DNA of 64,000 bases from Sarcomyxa edulis (Eukaryota > Basidiomycota > Agaricomycetes > Agaricales > Mycenaceae), in NCBI GenBank assembly GCA_009761415.1, contig QUOL01000014.1:558001-622000 (forward strand), written 5' to 3'. The first letter of the stretch is position 1; each line of letters starts with the position of its first letter. Positions 48,813 through 60,670 of the stretch are shown piece after piece. A program made the translations under genes and the position numbers. The notes below the pieces were generated by a model, which saw only the letters and a list, made by a program, of their open reading frames with translations, ran no database searches and was not told the DNA's origin.

Positions 48813-50450
48813 TCAATGGAGAGAGTGGTCCTGCACTGTATCACCGCTATCGCTCAACGTTTCTACCCGGACACCCCTGGATGAACTGACGCTCCGGATG
48901 TCTCTACCCTCCTCGGCCAACTCCTGGCTTATTATTGCGTCTTCTTTCGCGTGAGGAGTATCTGTACTGCCGGGACTCTCTCCTTCATCGACCGGCCGGA
49001 AGTCAGGTTTACGTAGAGCTTTTCTAAACGCGTCTGCCATGATCGCTGCATCTGCGCCAGAAAACGGACCAGTGTCGCCAGCAGAGTTCGCCCGAGAGAT
49101 AGTCGAAGCCCCGTCGGGCGAAATCACTGATGGAGCGCGTTGTCCATGACCAACTGAGGAGCGATCACCTGTTGCTGCTGCTGCTCCTCCAGCCAATACT
49201 GCTGCAGCTGCCCCACTGGCAAGTAGAGGTGATTGGGGTGAATTGCCAGTATTGGCCATCATAGGTGATGCAGAACCCATGGAGTTGCGGTTTGAGTCGT
49301 ACTGGTTTCGTCTACGTATCCGCCGAAGGATGAGGAAGGCTAAGATACACATGGCTACAATTGCCAAGAACCCGAGGACAACGATGACCGCGATAGCCCA
49401 GTGTGGGAATGCTGAGTTACCAGAGGCAGTTTGTACGCTGCCTGAACCGTCTGTAGCTGATGTTGTTGAGGCCGATTGGGATCGAGAAGCTGAGACCGAC
49501 GCCGTATGAGCAGAGGCAGAAGCTGATGCTGATGCGGCTGATGCGGATGCCGCCGCAGCTAGTGATGCGGAGACAGACGCTAGAGACGCAGACGATGCAG
49601 ATGCAGCAGCCGCTGCCGAGGTCGAAGCCATAGAGGCAATCACAGAATCTGCGAATGTCGTCTCTGGAATGGAATGAACAGTCAGCATATGCACCTATGA
49701 TGCAACAGGGCCAAGCTACTTACGAACGGCATGGAAGGTCGATTGCGGTATCTGCGAACCGTCCAGAGCTCGGTCGCTTCTGCTGATGAGCCAATAATAT
49801 GGGAATGTGAGGTCTGTGCCATCCCAGGCTTCCCCATTCGCCCACCAGGAGTCGTTCACCTGAGCAGTGATGAATCCCGCTCGACCAGAAGGATTTATTT
49901 GATTAGGGTAATGGAGTATTTGGGTAAGGGAATCGCCATGGAAGAGGTAAATGTCAACTCTGTCAGTCTGGGTGAAGTCTGGGAGGTTGCTGTTCCCTAT
50001 GGAAAAAATCGACGTGAGACGTGAGCTCACACGTAGATTATGAGAAATGATACGTACAGACGAAAGTCACCCAGTCGTGCTGGTCAAATGAGCTCGATGC
50101 CGTAGGGAAACAGGATATGACCGCGTTGGACGAGTTGAATTCACAGCTTGTTTTTGCATCCTCTGTAGACGAGTGTTGGTTGGAAAGACGAAGTATGATG
50201 CAAGAGAGGCTACGCACCAACTGTAGTCGAATCGGGGGTCTGTCTAACAAATTTTGAGGAATTGCTTCGACCTTCATGAGCGTAATCGTGAACCCTTCTC
50301 CGTTTTGTTGATCTCTTTGGTCGAGATGATGGAGGGGCCTGTGTCTGTTCTGGCCAAGGCGAGTTTTCTGTGGGATGTGCAGACATGAAAAGACACGATA
50401 TGATGAGAAACAGAGATGGAATGTATCGAGGGAAGAATCTAAAGAAGATG
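48813..50450 (-). CDS. Secreted/single-pass membrane protein with an Ala/Ser-rich stalk
   Basis: The C-terminal exon (to 48813) has a low-complexity Ala/Ser stalk (SASAASASASASAHTASVSA), one TM helix (HWAIAVIVVLGFLAIVAMCI), a basic stop-transfer (RRIRRRN) and a Ser-rich cytoplasmic tail. Upstream exons carry an extracellular domain with paired cysteines (SCEFNSSNAVISCFPTASSS) and RVDIYLFHGDSLTQILHYPN, QVNDSWWANGEAWDGTDLTF and YYWLISRSDRALDGSQIPQ. The layout resembles fungal wall-stress sensors, but I know of no assigned function. The 5' end is uncertain. A signal-peptide-like stretch (RYIPSLFLIISCLFMSA) is in frame from about 50450, but its only upstream-open Met is the internal one at 50386, so a first exon may be missing. 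Confidence 0.6.
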
Positions 50451-50539
50451 GAACGGCGACGTCGAGGTATTGAGGGATGTGAAGGGTGTAATTTGCATTA
50501 TCCAGGGCTATATGGCGATTGAGATTAGGCGCTCTCACC

Positions 50540-51284
50540 GAGGAGAGGGGCTAGACGACGACGACGACGACGAGCTGGTCGAGGACGACGGGGGAGACAG
50601 TGAACAGCGCAAAAAAGCGTGGCTACCAACACCAAAAGAATTCAGTGCGACGAAACTCACGACTCTCTCACCAGCTTCTACACCAGAGACCCCGTACACT
50701 CTCACTAAAATATTCTCATCAACGGCCGCATATCAACTTTTGTTACAGCCGCTCTTGTAAATACCACATCCTACAAGATAATCGACTGGACCCATCCCAG
50801 TACCAGCCACTGGCAGCCAGGAGTGTCCGGGGAGACGCAACGGGAATGGGCGTGCCCTGACCGCCGAGGAACAAGATCATATGGAACCCATCGGTGGATT
50901 TATATCAAATTGCACCAGAACTTTGCGAAAACGGATGTACTTTCAGTCTTTTCACGGTGGCTGCACGCAAGTCATTCAGCGGGACTACGAACAGATCCGT
51001 TCCGGGGCATTTAATTATGGGTATCGGAGCAGACCTAATTTTGTATGCATCGCCTCGCGTTGCGCAAGGCATTCCCGGAGTATCTATACGTGGTACTGGT
51101 AGACTCCTACGTATGTACGTGTGCAGTGTATGAGTGGAGTTTGCGGATAAAAGGACGTGTAGCATATCCACGCGACTTACCCACGCGACTTACCCACGCG
51201 TCTTGGGGCCGGGGCTTTTGCAGTCCTTCTCCTCCTCATCCAACCTGGGCTAGTGTACTTCCCACCATACAACGACCTTAATCC
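50540..51284. other. Intergenic region between divergent genes, with a 13-bp tandem repeat
   Basis: No supported gene. It includes a (GAC)n-type run near 50550-50590 and, at about 51169-51200, direct repeats of CCACGCGACTTAC ending in CCACGCGTC. The repeats lie about 90 bp before the Pex8-like start and are rich in ACGCG cores. Confidence 0.5.
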
Positions 51285-54139
51285 ATGTCGACGGAAAGAG
51301 GATATACTCATCTTCTTAATCATCTCCACCGTCCAACAACTACCCTTCCTTTCCCAACTCTCCAGGCATCGATCTCTCATTATCTCGCAAATACAGCACC
51401 TTCCCCAACCCCTCTATCCGCAACTCTAGTCTCCAGTCCCTTATTTTATCCATCCTCACACCAAAAACTTACTCTCCTGACCACCGCGTTTCGACATGCC
51501 TCTCATCTGAAATACAGATCCCTCATCAATGAAGACAAAGATGCTTCCGCATTCGCCTTGCTCGCGCGCAGAAGTCTCAAGACGCGTTTGGACCAATGGG
51601 CAATAGCGGTTACGAAGGGTATGCAGGGGGGGCAGCCAATTACCCGATTGGCTTGTTGTGGTGGTCTACTCTTGGGTCTGGAGGATTTGAGGCAGCAAGT
51701 CAAAATGGACTTGCCACCTAGAAACGGGAGAGGAAAAATTGAAGATGAGGTTGTCGTCGCTGTAGCGGAGATTATGGATACATATGCGTATATCCAGAGC
51801 CCTGGAATCTGGGAAAATGAGTTTCAACCCGCGACTGAGCCAGGAGAAGGTATGCGTGTGTGGCGCTTCATCCTCATTTTCAAGACTGAACGATTACACG
51901 ATAGTGGATGTACTTTCATTGGCTTTGATATTGGCATCTCATGCATTACCATTGGTCCCTTCCGATAAACTGAAAACACTTCCGTTAAATGTGAGTCGTT
52001 CCGCGTATTCCTCGATTTGACTTACAAGAAATGCAGGTCCTTGCACGTCTCCTGACTTCTGCGGTCGATGCCACATTTCTATCCGGCGCGTTCTTGTCCT
52101 CCCTTTCGTCCTCCTTTATACCCTCTGGAGGCTACAAAATCTCGCTCTTGGAGTCCTCGTCCTCGTCCTCATCCGTACGCTTCTTTACCATTTCCTGCAA
52201 TGACAAACACTTGATGAAACGCATCCAGTTCATGTCACTTCCTGAGACTATCCTATCAATGACTTCGTCCCCTTTGACACCCTCCATCGCCTCAATATCG
52301 AAACTGTGCGCTCGAACCTTGTCTCTTTTCATGGAATGTCAACCGAACGATGGTATGACTACTCTTGCTGACACTTATAAGGCCCTGGAGTCGCTCTCCG
52401 ACAAAATTGAATCCGATTGGGCGAAGAGTCAACTCTCGAGCGTCACTGATGACAATGATATCGGTTCGTTCGGTCATGAGTAGACCTCAGACTCTAGCTT
52501 ATTCATTTCCTTTCTCAGCGCCAGACAGTCGTGAATTAACCAAGTCGATATGGACAACCTTGAAAACCTTGTTATTCTCCACGATTATGATCGCAGACAT
52601 GACGCTATCTACTCTGGTTTTCGTCCCTCTACCGTCTGACTCGGCCTCTGTCAGCACAGCTGTATCCCCATCTTCATTGGCCTTACAGACACTCAATACC
52701 TTATCCCATCTCTCTTTCGTCATCTCTCAGTTCGGTGGAGTTACTACTACCTCAGTGGAAGGTCCTGGATTCAAGGAGCTCAAGAAGACATTCTATCTAG
52801 CCCTCGATATCCTTGCATCTGATCCCGTGGCTAGCGATCGATTCGTAAAGGAGCTTTGCCAATCGTTCGGGCAGGGACAAGGAGAAGAGCAAGGTAAAGG
52901 GGGCATCGTTGTGCAACTTTCATTTATCCTTTTTCCTTCACTTCAACTGACTTATGGCTGGGATAGAGTTAAAGCCCCGGTATACATTAATGGACCTGGC
53001 GAAAAAGGCCTATGCGCTTGCCAGTATCGAACAGCTTATCCCCGTATTGAGCGGCGAATGCATCGGAATGTATGCTTTCCCCCTCTGTCTCCCGTAGGTT
53101 TATGTCTCAAAGGCATTTGTGTTGGCCCGGAATTGATGATAGCTCTCTATTTGGCAGACACCTCTTCGACGCCGAGCATCGCGAGACTTTCGAATCTGCG
53201 CATTCTGTCGTACTTTCTCTCTTCGCGTCTCATGCTCAGCATGCTGGAGAAGGTAAAACCTTCTCATCTCAAACGACATCTCCATTACTAGACCGCGGTT
53301 CTGCCAATCAAGGGGTTTTGTACACCGGAGAAGGTATGCGAAACACTTTTTTTCTCATTCTTTATTCGCCGTCATCCCACAGGATACCGTCTTACCCCAT
53401 GATATAGATAAAGATAAAGGGAAGACGGAGAAGGACAACCTACCGGGCCATGCCGAGTTCAATGTAGCAAGAATAGTGCCCTATTACACACATTGCCTGA
53501 TCGAGGTGCGATCACACGACTTCTCTCTACACTCATATGTGTATCTTGATTCCTATGACACCTTAGAATTCTCTTGATGGAAAACTGAGCTCAGCCCAAC
53601 TCCGTTTAGCTTATTCGGCGCTTGTTCGTAGTGCCTCCGCGAGCGCGAGTGATTCCACAAGCATAGGGTCACCGGAGTTAATAGACGAGAGATACACACT
53701 GGCCTGGTTCTGCATTCAATCGCTATTAGACGCCATACATTCTCTTTCTTATTCATCGCCGTCGGCCTCTTCGACTCGTCGGCCTGACGAAGACCGTCTG
53801 CATCGTCTCCACTTGATGCTAATAGCCACGGTACCTTCTCTTCCACTAGCGCTACTTGCGCGCGTGTTGACAGAGATTCGTGCTATTATTATCGCACACA
53901 CCCCCATACAGGGACAAGTCGCGCCACTGGGAGCAGCGGGGGCTGAGGGGAGAAGGAAGGAATTGGTGGAGGCTCTCTTCCGGGAAATTCTAGAGAGTGT
54001 TGGGGACCGAGAGAAAGAGTTTGTCTTGAGATGGTGGTACGATAACCAGGAGAAGTTGGGATCAAGCCTGGGAGAAGCCCAGGCGCGCATCGTCCGAGAG
54101 AACTCCGACTTACAGAGTGGGATTTTGTCTCGTTTGTGA
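51285..54139 (+). CDS. Pex8-like intraperoxisomal peroxin
   Basis: A large, mostly helical protein of at least eight exons. The frame-checked joins include GEVDVLSLALILASHALPL, the joins NVLARLL and DIAPDSRELTKS, EQELKPRYTLMDLAKKAYAL and LCLPSLFGRHLFDAEH. Later blocks are RETFESAHSVVLSLFASHAQ and VPYYTHCLIENSLDGKLSSA. The C-terminal end is GILSRL, and SRL is a canonical type-1 peroxisomal signal. Pex8 is the known peroxin that carries such a signal and lies on the matrix side of the import complex. The helical-repeat character and these blocks fit, but similarity to yeast Pex8 is low and the name rests on pattern recall. There are no TM segments. Confidence 0.55.
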
Positions 54140-54696
54140 ACTCTGTGTTGGAATGTCACTTATCAAACTCTCCCTGGGAATACAGCACTGATTGATGGAA
54201 TACATTCAGCAACTTAATCGTCGATTAATCTTCATCAACATTACGACGTGGGCCCTCGAGGCAAAAAACTCAAATATTCATGCTTTTAACTAAAGCCGGC
54301 GACAAGATCAAACTCCTCCCGGCAAACATTCGGTATCTATGACTTTTTGAAATGCCGCCGATTCGGGACCTTGCTAATCTTCAAAATCTGCCCGAATCTC
54401 TCAGCTCTCATACTTTCTTCTCCGGCGATTATGGCAACCTTAGAATCTGCATATACATCGCCGCATTCTTCATCTCCCTGTGTTGGTTCAGCCGGATCAG
54501 GAGGCCCACTGGGGAAGTCAGCGAATGGAACGGTTCTCTAGGTTGGGGACCTGTCGGGAAACAGATATAAAACGCCCATAGAGACCGGTGTCTATCATCC
54601 TCTGTCCTTGATTTCTTCTTCCTTTCTTCTGTAGGAAATTCTCTCTTCCAAGACTCAATCGCCCGTCCATCTATCCACTCACCATTCACTACGATT
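54140..54696. other. Intergenic region upstream of acyl-CoA synthetase 1
   Basis: A 72-codon frame (54352-54570) from an ATG contains one hydrophobic stretch (ICIYIAAFFISLCWF) but no known domain. It may be a real small membrane protein or chance. The rest is promoter-like. Confidence 0.35.
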
Positions 54697-57478
54697 ATGA
54701 CTGAACACTACAGCCCCGTCTCGTCTCTGCCCCATATTCCGGATAGTTTGACCGTGGCCCAGTTTATGCTTCGCTACCGCGACCCCTTAAGGCCATGCCG
54801 CAATAACGTGCCATGCTTAATTGAGAATTCGACGGGTAGAAGAATTGGTTTGAAAGAGGTGAGCCTCTTTCCCCTCTCTTTGATCTGTCGGTCTACTATG
54901 AGACTGCCGGATGCCGTCGATCTCTGGTTAATCTTTGGAATCTCTCGACATCGTCAGCTTCGAAGAAACACCTTTGGGTTGGCCAATGCTATGAGCTTCA
55001 AATATAACATCAGTGAGTCATTTCCTACCCGGTGTTCAAACTAAATCTTCTGAACATGCCTCGTTTTGGTCCAGATGAGAATGACGTCGGTACGTCTACC
55101 CTCGTTCTCCTCATATGTAACGATCGCTGATATTCTTGCAGTCATGGTCTTTAGTCCTAATCACATCGGTATGATATGTTCAAGCCCCTTTCCAGGATGA
55201 TATCTCTGACTATAAGCAGATTATGCGGTTGTAACTTGGGGAGTGTGGTCACTCGGTGGGGTAGTCACGTAAGTATCTCAAAATCATTTATGTATTTTCC
55301 TATCCGACTTACTCGAGTATGAACAGCTGTGCCAACCCAAGCTTCACCGCAGATGAGCTTGTTTATCAGCTGACCTCTACCAAAGCATCTCTTATCATCG
55401 CGCATCCGAGTTGCATCGACACGGCTTTAGCAGCCTGCCATATTGTTGGCCTGTCCTCCGATCGCATCGTGCTGTTCGACCCCGTCCATAATTTAAATTT
55501 TCCTTATTTCTCTACCGTACGGGAACTTATAGCCGACGGACTAAACAGAGAATCCAGTTTCGTCGAGAGGACTTTAGATGTAGGCGAGGCAAAGACAAAA
55601 CTTGCCCTTCTCTCGTTCTCCAGCGGTACTACCGGTAAACCAAAGGTACGTGCCCTCTTCTTTGGGTCACGATTCCAACTTAATACCGGCTCTTGTAGGC
55701 AGTTGCAATTCCGCACTATGCGCTTATAGCAAATGTTGTACAAATGGCTGTACACAACCGAATCAACACAAATTGCCCGGAAAGCAAAAACCGTGGATAC
55801 AGACCAGGAAACGTGGCCCTCGGCGTTCTTCCCTTCTTTCGTACGTAGCGGTCGAATCAAACCTCTTCATCGCTCAAGTCCTGACAGCGAGCTTCATGAG
55901 TAGACATTGCTGGCTTCGTTATAAATGTGAGCTTGTCGCTGTTCTTACCAGTAACGTGATATACTCAAAATATACTAGCTCCATTTTGTTCTCTTCAGCG
56001 CCGTGAGTTTTCGACCGTTCTCTTTTTGACCGGCCCGATCTCACTCCACCTTGTCAGATGTCAGTTGTCGTAATGGAAAGATACACCCTACTAGATATGT
56101 TGGACACCATACAAAGATATCGTATAACGCATGTGATGTATGTTGTAATCTACGGGACGACTTCCGGAAGCTCTGACTATTCTCGTAGTATCGTTCCGCC
56201 CCAAGCCGTTGCACTGTGCAAGGTAAGACTTTTGCATGACTTCCCGGAGATATCTCCTCCTACATGCTAAATCATGAACAGCATCCGGCGGTCAAGAATT
56301 ATGACCTCAGCTCAGTCAAGTATGTAATGGTCGGTGCAGCCCCCCTTTCGAAGGAGATGAACGAGCAGCTATTCGATGTGTTTCCAACATGCCAAGTGGG
56401 GCAGGCTTACGGTCAGTCTCTACCTGGCTGCATACCCAACTCTATCTAACTCTCTTTCGGTGATAGGGATGACAGAAACAGCAACCATGGTGGCCATGCC
56501 ACCGATGACACAACAACAAGGTTCTGCAGGGAGTGCCGGACAACTGATCCCCGGAGTTGAAGGTAGGAGCCACTTCCTGTAAATTGTCATACGCGTCGAG
56601 CATCATGCATTTTCCCTGTCTTGTCAACACTCTAGCCCGAATAGTCAAATCCGACGGGACATTAGCCGGAGAGGGTGAGCCTGGTGAATTGGTCGTCAAG
56701 TGTCCCTCGTCAGCTCTTGGTTATACTAATAATGATCAAGCGTGAGTGATAACCATATCACAAATTACTGCTCCGCTGACGGGGGAATGTCGCAGAACTA
56801 AGGAGACCTTCATTGATGGGTGAGTACCTCCATCCACTACGCCGTCTGACTACCCATCTCATTACTTCTGACTAGATGGGTAAGAACAGGTGATGAGGTT
56901 ATAATGAACGGTCTCAGGGAGATCTTCGTCGTCGATCGGCTGAAGGTATGTCCGATGATGTTTTGTCGGCAATGTTGACGACCTACTGATCGTATTGTCA
57001 TTGTAGGAGTTTCTCAAAGTTCGTGGATTCCAGGTAGCTCCCGCTGAACTCGAAGGTTCGTAAGATTCTACAGCGGGTGTCGACTTCTTGTATTGATCGT
57101 CCAGAAGGATGTCTGCTAGGGCACCCTTATGTTGCTGATTCGTGTGTCGTCGGGACTCCAGACGATTACAATGGTGAATTGCCGTTAGCATTCGTGGTAC
57201 TCAACAACGAAGCCAAAAGCCGGATTGCCACTGACACGCGCATGACCAACGTGATAAAGGCCAACATCATGAAAGTAGGGTGCATCTTTCTGGACTACGG
57301 GCAATACTCATGATATCTACAGCACGTCGCCGACAGCAAGGCTCGCTACAAATGGCTGAAAGATGTCGAGTTTGTAGATGTGATTCCAAAGAATGCCAGC
57401 GGCAAATTGTTAAGAAGAGTACTTCGTGATCGAGCCAGATATCTGCGGAATCGGATGGATAGGATGGTGAAACTGTAG
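54697..57478 (+). CDS. Acyl-CoA synthetase / 4-coumarate-CoA ligase-like, copy 1
   Basis: More than a dozen short exons. The start is MTEHYSPVSSLPHIPDSLTV. Motifs include the AMP-binding P-loop LLSFSSGTTGKPK (55606-55647 area), HIAGFVINLHFVLFSA after two splices, IVPPQAVALCK, VGAAPLSKEMNEQLF, GQAYGMTET, GYTNNDQATKETFIDGWVRTGDE, VDRLKEFLKVRGFQVAPAELE and the catalytic Lys region VIPKNASGKLLRR. It should activate a carboxylic acid with ATP and CoA; substrate class (fatty, aromatic) is open. It ends DRMVKL, which is not a canonical PTS1. It shares intron positions with the next gene, so the two are tandem duplicates. No disabling change was seen. Confidence 0.88.
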
Positions 57479-57859
57479 TATGCAGACGACTACATGTTAT
57501 ACTGGCTGACTGCATTGCTACAAATCATTTAGATTATCCTCAGATTACAGCCGGGTCCCGCATACCGGCATGTGGACAAGCTGGACATAAAATTCTCACC
57601 GCTCTTGCAAATGGACCCCACCCCCCAAGACCGAGTCATCCGGGGCGCCAGCAGCATTTACTTTGCTAGTGCCACCTATACTTATATGGGAACGAATATG
57701 TCACATGAGCGATGGTTTGGGTAACGTGCAAGGCCGTGACAATAGTGGGAGCTTTCTTTGTCGTAATCTGCAATGCACAGATAGCCTGATGGCCCCAGGG
57801 TTTTCTAAGAACCTGCTTTGACCTTCATCCAATTCTTCAAAGCTTTGTTCCCACTTGCG
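57479..57859. other. Intergenic region between the two synthetases
   Basis: The promoter region of copy 2, with an upstream open TTG frame but no supported gene and no obvious repeat. Confidence 0.4.
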
Positions 57860-60555
57860 ATGCACGAATTCCACTCCCCCTACAGTGAAACACTACCTCA
57901 CATTCCTGACGATCTGACAGTTGTCCAGTTCATTCTAGATTATCATCATCCTAAACGGCCTTTGAGGAAGCATGGCATACCGTGGTTGATTGACGACAAA
58001 ACTGGGAAGACAGCCGGCCTTGAAGAGGTGAGCAATTTCTAGTTCTAGACAAACGCTGAATGACAATTATTTCAAGCTTCGTCTTCGTACTTATGGACTA
58101 GCAAATGCGCTTAGCTTCAAATATAATATCGGTGAGCCTCATCCCAGATTAAAAACTGGAACATCTTGCTTAGCCGTGCCAACAGGTGAAGATGATATCG
58201 GTAAATAGCTCGTAAACTCAGCATATGCAATTTGTTCATGAAATGTGAACAGTTCTGGCTTTCAGCAAAAATCACATAGGTAACTGTTCTCCCCGCCATT
58301 CTGGCCTAAAACTCACGCCATCTCTGATAGATTACCCAGTCGCGATGTGGGCGACCCACAGGCTTGGAGCGATATTTTCGTATGCCAGTTTATTGACCTA
58401 CATGCCTGCTGGCTCTCATTACCAAACTACAGTCCCGCCAATCCAGACTTTACGGCTGATGAATTGCACTATCAACTTGTTGCCACAAATGCGACTTTGA
58501 TTCTTGTACATCCCGATTCGATAGACGCAGCTCTTTCCGCAGCTCGTGCAGCCGGTATCGAGCCCAGTCGCATTGTGCTATTCAACCATCTATCTCCGGA
58601 AATGCAACCTCCATACGGAACTACCATAAACGACCTAGTGCTAGAAGGACTCAGTAAATCTCCTTTGTTCGTCGAGAGAAAACTCAAGCCAGGAGAAGGA
58701 AAAACCAAACTTGCGTTTCTCAGCTTCTCTAGCGGTACAACAGGAAAGCCGAAGGTTAAGTCACCTCGTGATGTCATCGAGCCTGCTGTTGACTAGTTTG
58801 TCTTGATTTGTAGGCCGTAGCTATACCGCACACAGCTCTTATTGCGAACGTAATACAAATTGCCGCGCACAATAGAGTCAACGAAGAATACACCACTTGG
58901 GAGGAACGCAGATATAGGCCAGGAGATGTAGCCATTGGTGGTGAGCAAGGGCTGTCTTCTTATGGATATATAATCCCGCTCAACGCTCGACCCCGCACAG
59001 TCCTTCCTTTGTACCGTGAGCGAATCACTGGGACACCCGTCGGTTCCTAGAGTATGATATTCTGACGGCATTGCCTCTAGACATATACGGTCTTGTCATC
59101 AATCTGCATTTCGTCTTATTCTCCGCTGTCAGTCCTTTCATCTTGACGAGTTCTCCGCGGACCATCCTCAAGCTTCCGATCTAGATGTCGTTTGTAGTTG
59201 TGCCGAAGTTCAACTTCTTAGAATTTCTGAAGTCCATCGTGCATCACCGAATAACCCACTTGATGTACGAGATAGTCTGTTTGCTCCCATTGACCTCGTG
59301 CTTATCTTGCTTCTTTCTGCCAGGATCGTTCCGCCCCAGGCTGTCTTGCTATGCAAAGTGAGTGAACAAAACACTTCTATCATATGTCTTTTAGTTTTGT
59401 TTTTCATCGTTACTTCAGCACCCAGCTGTCAAGAAATATGATCTCAACACCATCCGATGCATAATGGTTGGTGCAGCTCCCTTGACGGAGGAAATCAACC
59501 GTCAGCTCTTCCAGACATTTCCCTCCGCCCACATTGGCCAAGCTTACGGTTCGCATACTCTTCTTGCACATGCCTTCTTTGTCTGCATTCGAAACGTCGA
59601 TAAACAGGGATGACTGAAACGTGTACATCGGTCACAATGTGGCCTGTGACCCAGAAACGGGGATCCTCAGGCAGCGGAGGGGTTCTTCTACCTGGAGTCG
59701 TGGCTCGTGTCATAAGACCAGACGGTTCTTCAGCAGGTCCTGGTGAAGTAGGAGAATTATGGATCAAGTCTCCATCATTGGCTCTGGGATATGCGAACGA
59801 CGCGACTGCGTGAGTCATATTCTTGTTGAATGATGCGATACTGATTGCAAATCGTTCTGCAGAACCAAAGAGACATTTGTTGACGGGTAAGACGCACGCA
59901 TATATTGGACCTCCTTTGCAATTTGAGACCACCACTTAGGTGGGTTGTGACTGGCGACGAGGTCAAGATTGACCGCAACTCCGAACTCTGGGTCGTTGAC
60001 CGTCTCAAGGCAAAATTTATCCCGTTTTGCTTCGAACATGTCTTTCCAGCTGATTGCGTCAAATACTGATAGGAAATCATGAAAGTCAAAGGATTCCAGG
60101 TAGCCCCAGCAGAGCTTGAAGGCGCGTGCTGTACAAACTCGAAGATTGTGTCGTCTGACGCAAGACGTTCTGATCAGGATGCATCCTTGACCATCCCGAT
60201 GTAGCAGACGTAGGAGTAGTCGGTATACCGGATGATTATAGTGGGGAGGTCCCTCTAGCGTTTGTCGTTCCGACTGTTGATGCTACCAAAAGAGTGGCCA
60301 AAAATCCTCGAACTGCCGACGAGATCAAAACATCCATCATGGAGGTTCGCACATTCCATGTCTCTCAAGAGGGGGAGGCAAAAAATAGCTGACTTTTCTC
60401 CGAAGCATGTCGCACATAACAAGGTCAACTACAAACGACTTGCTGGGGGAGTTGTATTCGTGGACGCTATTCCGAAAAATCCGAGTGGTAAATTACTCCG
60501 CAGGTTACTTCGCGAACAAGCGAAGAAGCTGAAGCAAACCAAGGCGAAATTATAA
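57860..60555 (+). CDS. Acyl-CoA synthetase / 4-coumarate-CoA ligase-like, copy 2 (PTS1)
   Basis: A tandem paralogue of copy 1 with the same layout: MHEFHSPYSETLPHIPDDLT, FSSGTTGKPK, GVLPLYHIYGLVINLHFVLF, IVPPQAVLLCKHPAVKKYDL, GQAYGMTETCTSVT, GYANDATATKETFVDGWVVTG and AIPKNPSGKLLRRLL. A 15-bp micro-exon lies at 59001-59015. Two introns near the end appear to use GC donors (60010-60072 and 60122-60177) where copy 1 has GT. The C-terminus is KAKL, so AKL is a canonical peroxisomal targeting signal that copy 1 lacks. It probably activates acids inside peroxisomes. It reads as intact if the GC introns splice. Confidence 0.85.
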
Positions 60556-60670
60556 TCGATCTCATCATGTTCGTTACAAACATGTTCAATTGCTCTGCGC
60601 GTCATAGATTGAAAGGAACGAGGATATCACCCTTCAGATCGTTGAGACCCTTAAGTCTAGCAGGCCACTC

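Noticed and set aside
54352..54570. 72-codon frame with a hydrophobic segment before acyl-CoA synthetase 1
   Set aside because: No domain, no codon or splice support, and it sits in a promoter region; kept only as a note in the intergenic entry.
54697..60555. Secondary-metabolite gene cluster
   Set aside because: Only two synthetases occur; no polyketide, terpene or NRPS core enzyme or dedicated oxidase lies beside them.
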